A stretch of DNA of 64,000 nucleotides, from contig CANTUZ010000004.1 of NCBI GenBank assembly GCA_947846985.1, positions 55,715,672-55,779,671 on the forward strand, read 5' to 3'. Of the stretch, positions 62,559 to 64,000 are shown piece by piece. The notes under the pieces were generated by a model that saw only the letters and a program-made list of their open reading frames with translations, was not told the origin of the DNA and made no database searches. The translations under genes and the position numbers were made by a program. This DNA comes from Fratercula arctica (lineage: Eukaryota > Chordata > Aves > Charadriiformes > Alcidae). The first letter of the stretch is position 1; every line of letters begins with the position of its first letter.

Positions 62559-64000
62559 TAGTTTTGAATTTGCTTTGTAAGAGTTGTCACTGGCAAAATT
62601 AGAACATTCCTCATGAAAGCTGTACTTGGGGGGGATGAGGGAAGCATTGCTGCTCAGCTTTATAAGCTCTAGGTGGTTTAAGTATACTAGTAATGCTTGT
62701 CTTTTATAAGCAAATTTACTGTTTCAGTAAACATCTGCAGTGCTTTGTATCTCACTACCGTAATCTACTATCTAAATTGTTAAGATGTGGGTTTTTTACA
62801 TGGGGTTAATTTAGAAAATATTTTTTTTGTTTTAACATGAAAACCTTTTGTGAGTTCATTTGTACGGTGGCTATGAAACTCTTACAGCAGATTCCATCAT
62901 GTCTCTTTTCCTATTTATGAGCTCTACCATAATCTATTTAGCAGCTTATGTTTTGTTAATTTTCATTCTTATTATTAGATAATGTCATGTCAGAATAATT
63001 TCCTTCAAGTTTAACAGTCTCAGTGGTTTGAGAGAAATAATTATAATGAATGTTCTCTTGCATTTTGATGCAGCATTGAGAAATAAAAAGATTGCAAGGA
63101 AATAACAACCAACTGCTAAATTTTTTTATAGCTAGTTTGTGCCAGTACATACTACACCATAAATTGGGTTGGAATATCATGTTTTGGGCTTGAATGTTTT
63201 TATTCTTCTTGTTCCTATTCTGTAAGGATAAAGTAACTGAGGCTGCTTTCTTGGTATATTCCAATTACCTATTCAAACTTCTGACTGTGCTTAGAAAGGA
63301 AGATTACGGATGCTTTGCAGAAAAATACTGGTTTGCCTTTCATATTTATAATTTTTTCAGTTAAGTATTTTAAAACTCGAATTACATGAATAAATATTAC
63401 TGTCATTTGCTGGAAAAATATCACCTTCTCCCTCACCTAAATACTTGAACATATTTTCTTGCTGAGTTTGAAGCACATCTTCTGTTCCTGCTGATGATTT
63501 TTGTCTCTGTATTTGCACATGGTATGAATTCAAAGGGGCTGTTTGTATAATGGTCTTACTGTGTAAGTGTCTGAAGGCTCAGATAGGGAATACAAGTACC
63601 TGCTACTTAAGCTGAAGAGTGTTAGTTAAGTAATAGAATTTACATAATTAAAGCTAGCTTTATAATCTGCTCCAATACCTATGAGCATCGTCTGACACCC
63701 ACTGACCTCTGTGGCTGCTGAGCATAACTTGTTATTGTGCAAACACATATGCACACTGAATGAAATTGTTAAACAGCGAGTACTCAGATAAATAGCATTT
63801 CATGTGTATTTTTAAAAGCAAGAATGTATTTTTTATGCAATTATAGTATGCTTTATTAGGTTTTGCTACTAACAGCTTCAGCGACATTTAAGTAAGCAAG
63901 ACTGAGCTTGGGTTTTGTCTTGTGTTAAAAGTTTGAGTGCAAGATAAGCAAATTGCTCAATCATTGTCAAGATACCAGGAGTCAGTCTCTTAACACTTTT
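62559..64000. other. 3' flank of ZNF518B
   Basis: AT-rich and without an exon that I recognise. Two further AATAAA hexamers (63082-63087 and 63389-63394) could end longer ZNF518B transcripts. In mammals the next gene on this side is WDR1, which is not reached here. Confidence 0.4.

Noticed and set aside
1..64000. CRISPR arrays, bacterial operons, tRNA and rRNA genes
   Set aside because: No regularly spaced direct repeats, no cloverleaf-like tRNA genes and no rRNA segments were noticed; the context is a vertebrate nuclear genome.

Overview
The window is vertebrate, almost certainly avian, nuclear DNA. The young LINEs are CR1 elements with the typical CATAGAAT-type 3' octamer repeats. There are LTRs of the bird 'TGTCCTGG' type, and the one convincing host gene is a ZNF518B orthologue. 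There are no bacterial-style operons, CRISPR arrays or rRNA/tRNA genes that I can see. All family names come from recognition by eye; no database search was run.

Layout. 1-9.1 kb is rich in CR1. A minus-strand copy (about 281-2135) has a mostly open RT frame broken by one stop codon and one large in-frame deletion. A badly decayed minus-strand CR1 may lie at about 2.93-3.96 kb, split by a GC-rich block. Two young CR1 copies stand tail to tail at 5.95-9.12 kb and form an inverted repeat of about 1.35 kb per arm with only about 39 bp between the arms. From 9.1 to 50.1 kb is a long AT-rich stretch with no exon I can recognise. It carries an LTR with an adjoining lysine-tRNA-like primer binding site on the minus strand (about 19.46-19.86 kb), a plus-strand solo LTR (21.63-22.28 kb), two ancient CR1/L3-like fossils (36.98-37.75 and 48.55-49.38 kb), a weaker CR1 scrap (11.66-11.85 kb) and some simple repeats.

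At about 50.1-50.97 kb a strong CpG island with NRF1-, CCAAT- and GC-box-like sites is the likely promoter of ZNF518B. A good donor at 50,510 and a good acceptor ending at 57,049 define an intron of about 6.5 kb holding a sense-orientation LTR. The next exon has a leader with three short uORFs and then the whole 1,080-codon ZNF518B coding sequence in one piece (57,254-60,496). The 3' flank has several AATAAA signals (first at 62,438).

Functionally the window is one single-gene locus, encoding a chromatin-linked zinc-finger protein, beside a repeat-filled intergenic region. In mammals the upstream neighbour of ZNF518B is CLNK; I did not recognise any CLNK exon here. The most unusual structure is the nested, palindromic CR1 pair. 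The most useful regulatory observations are the ZNF518B uORFs and the start-codon choice.
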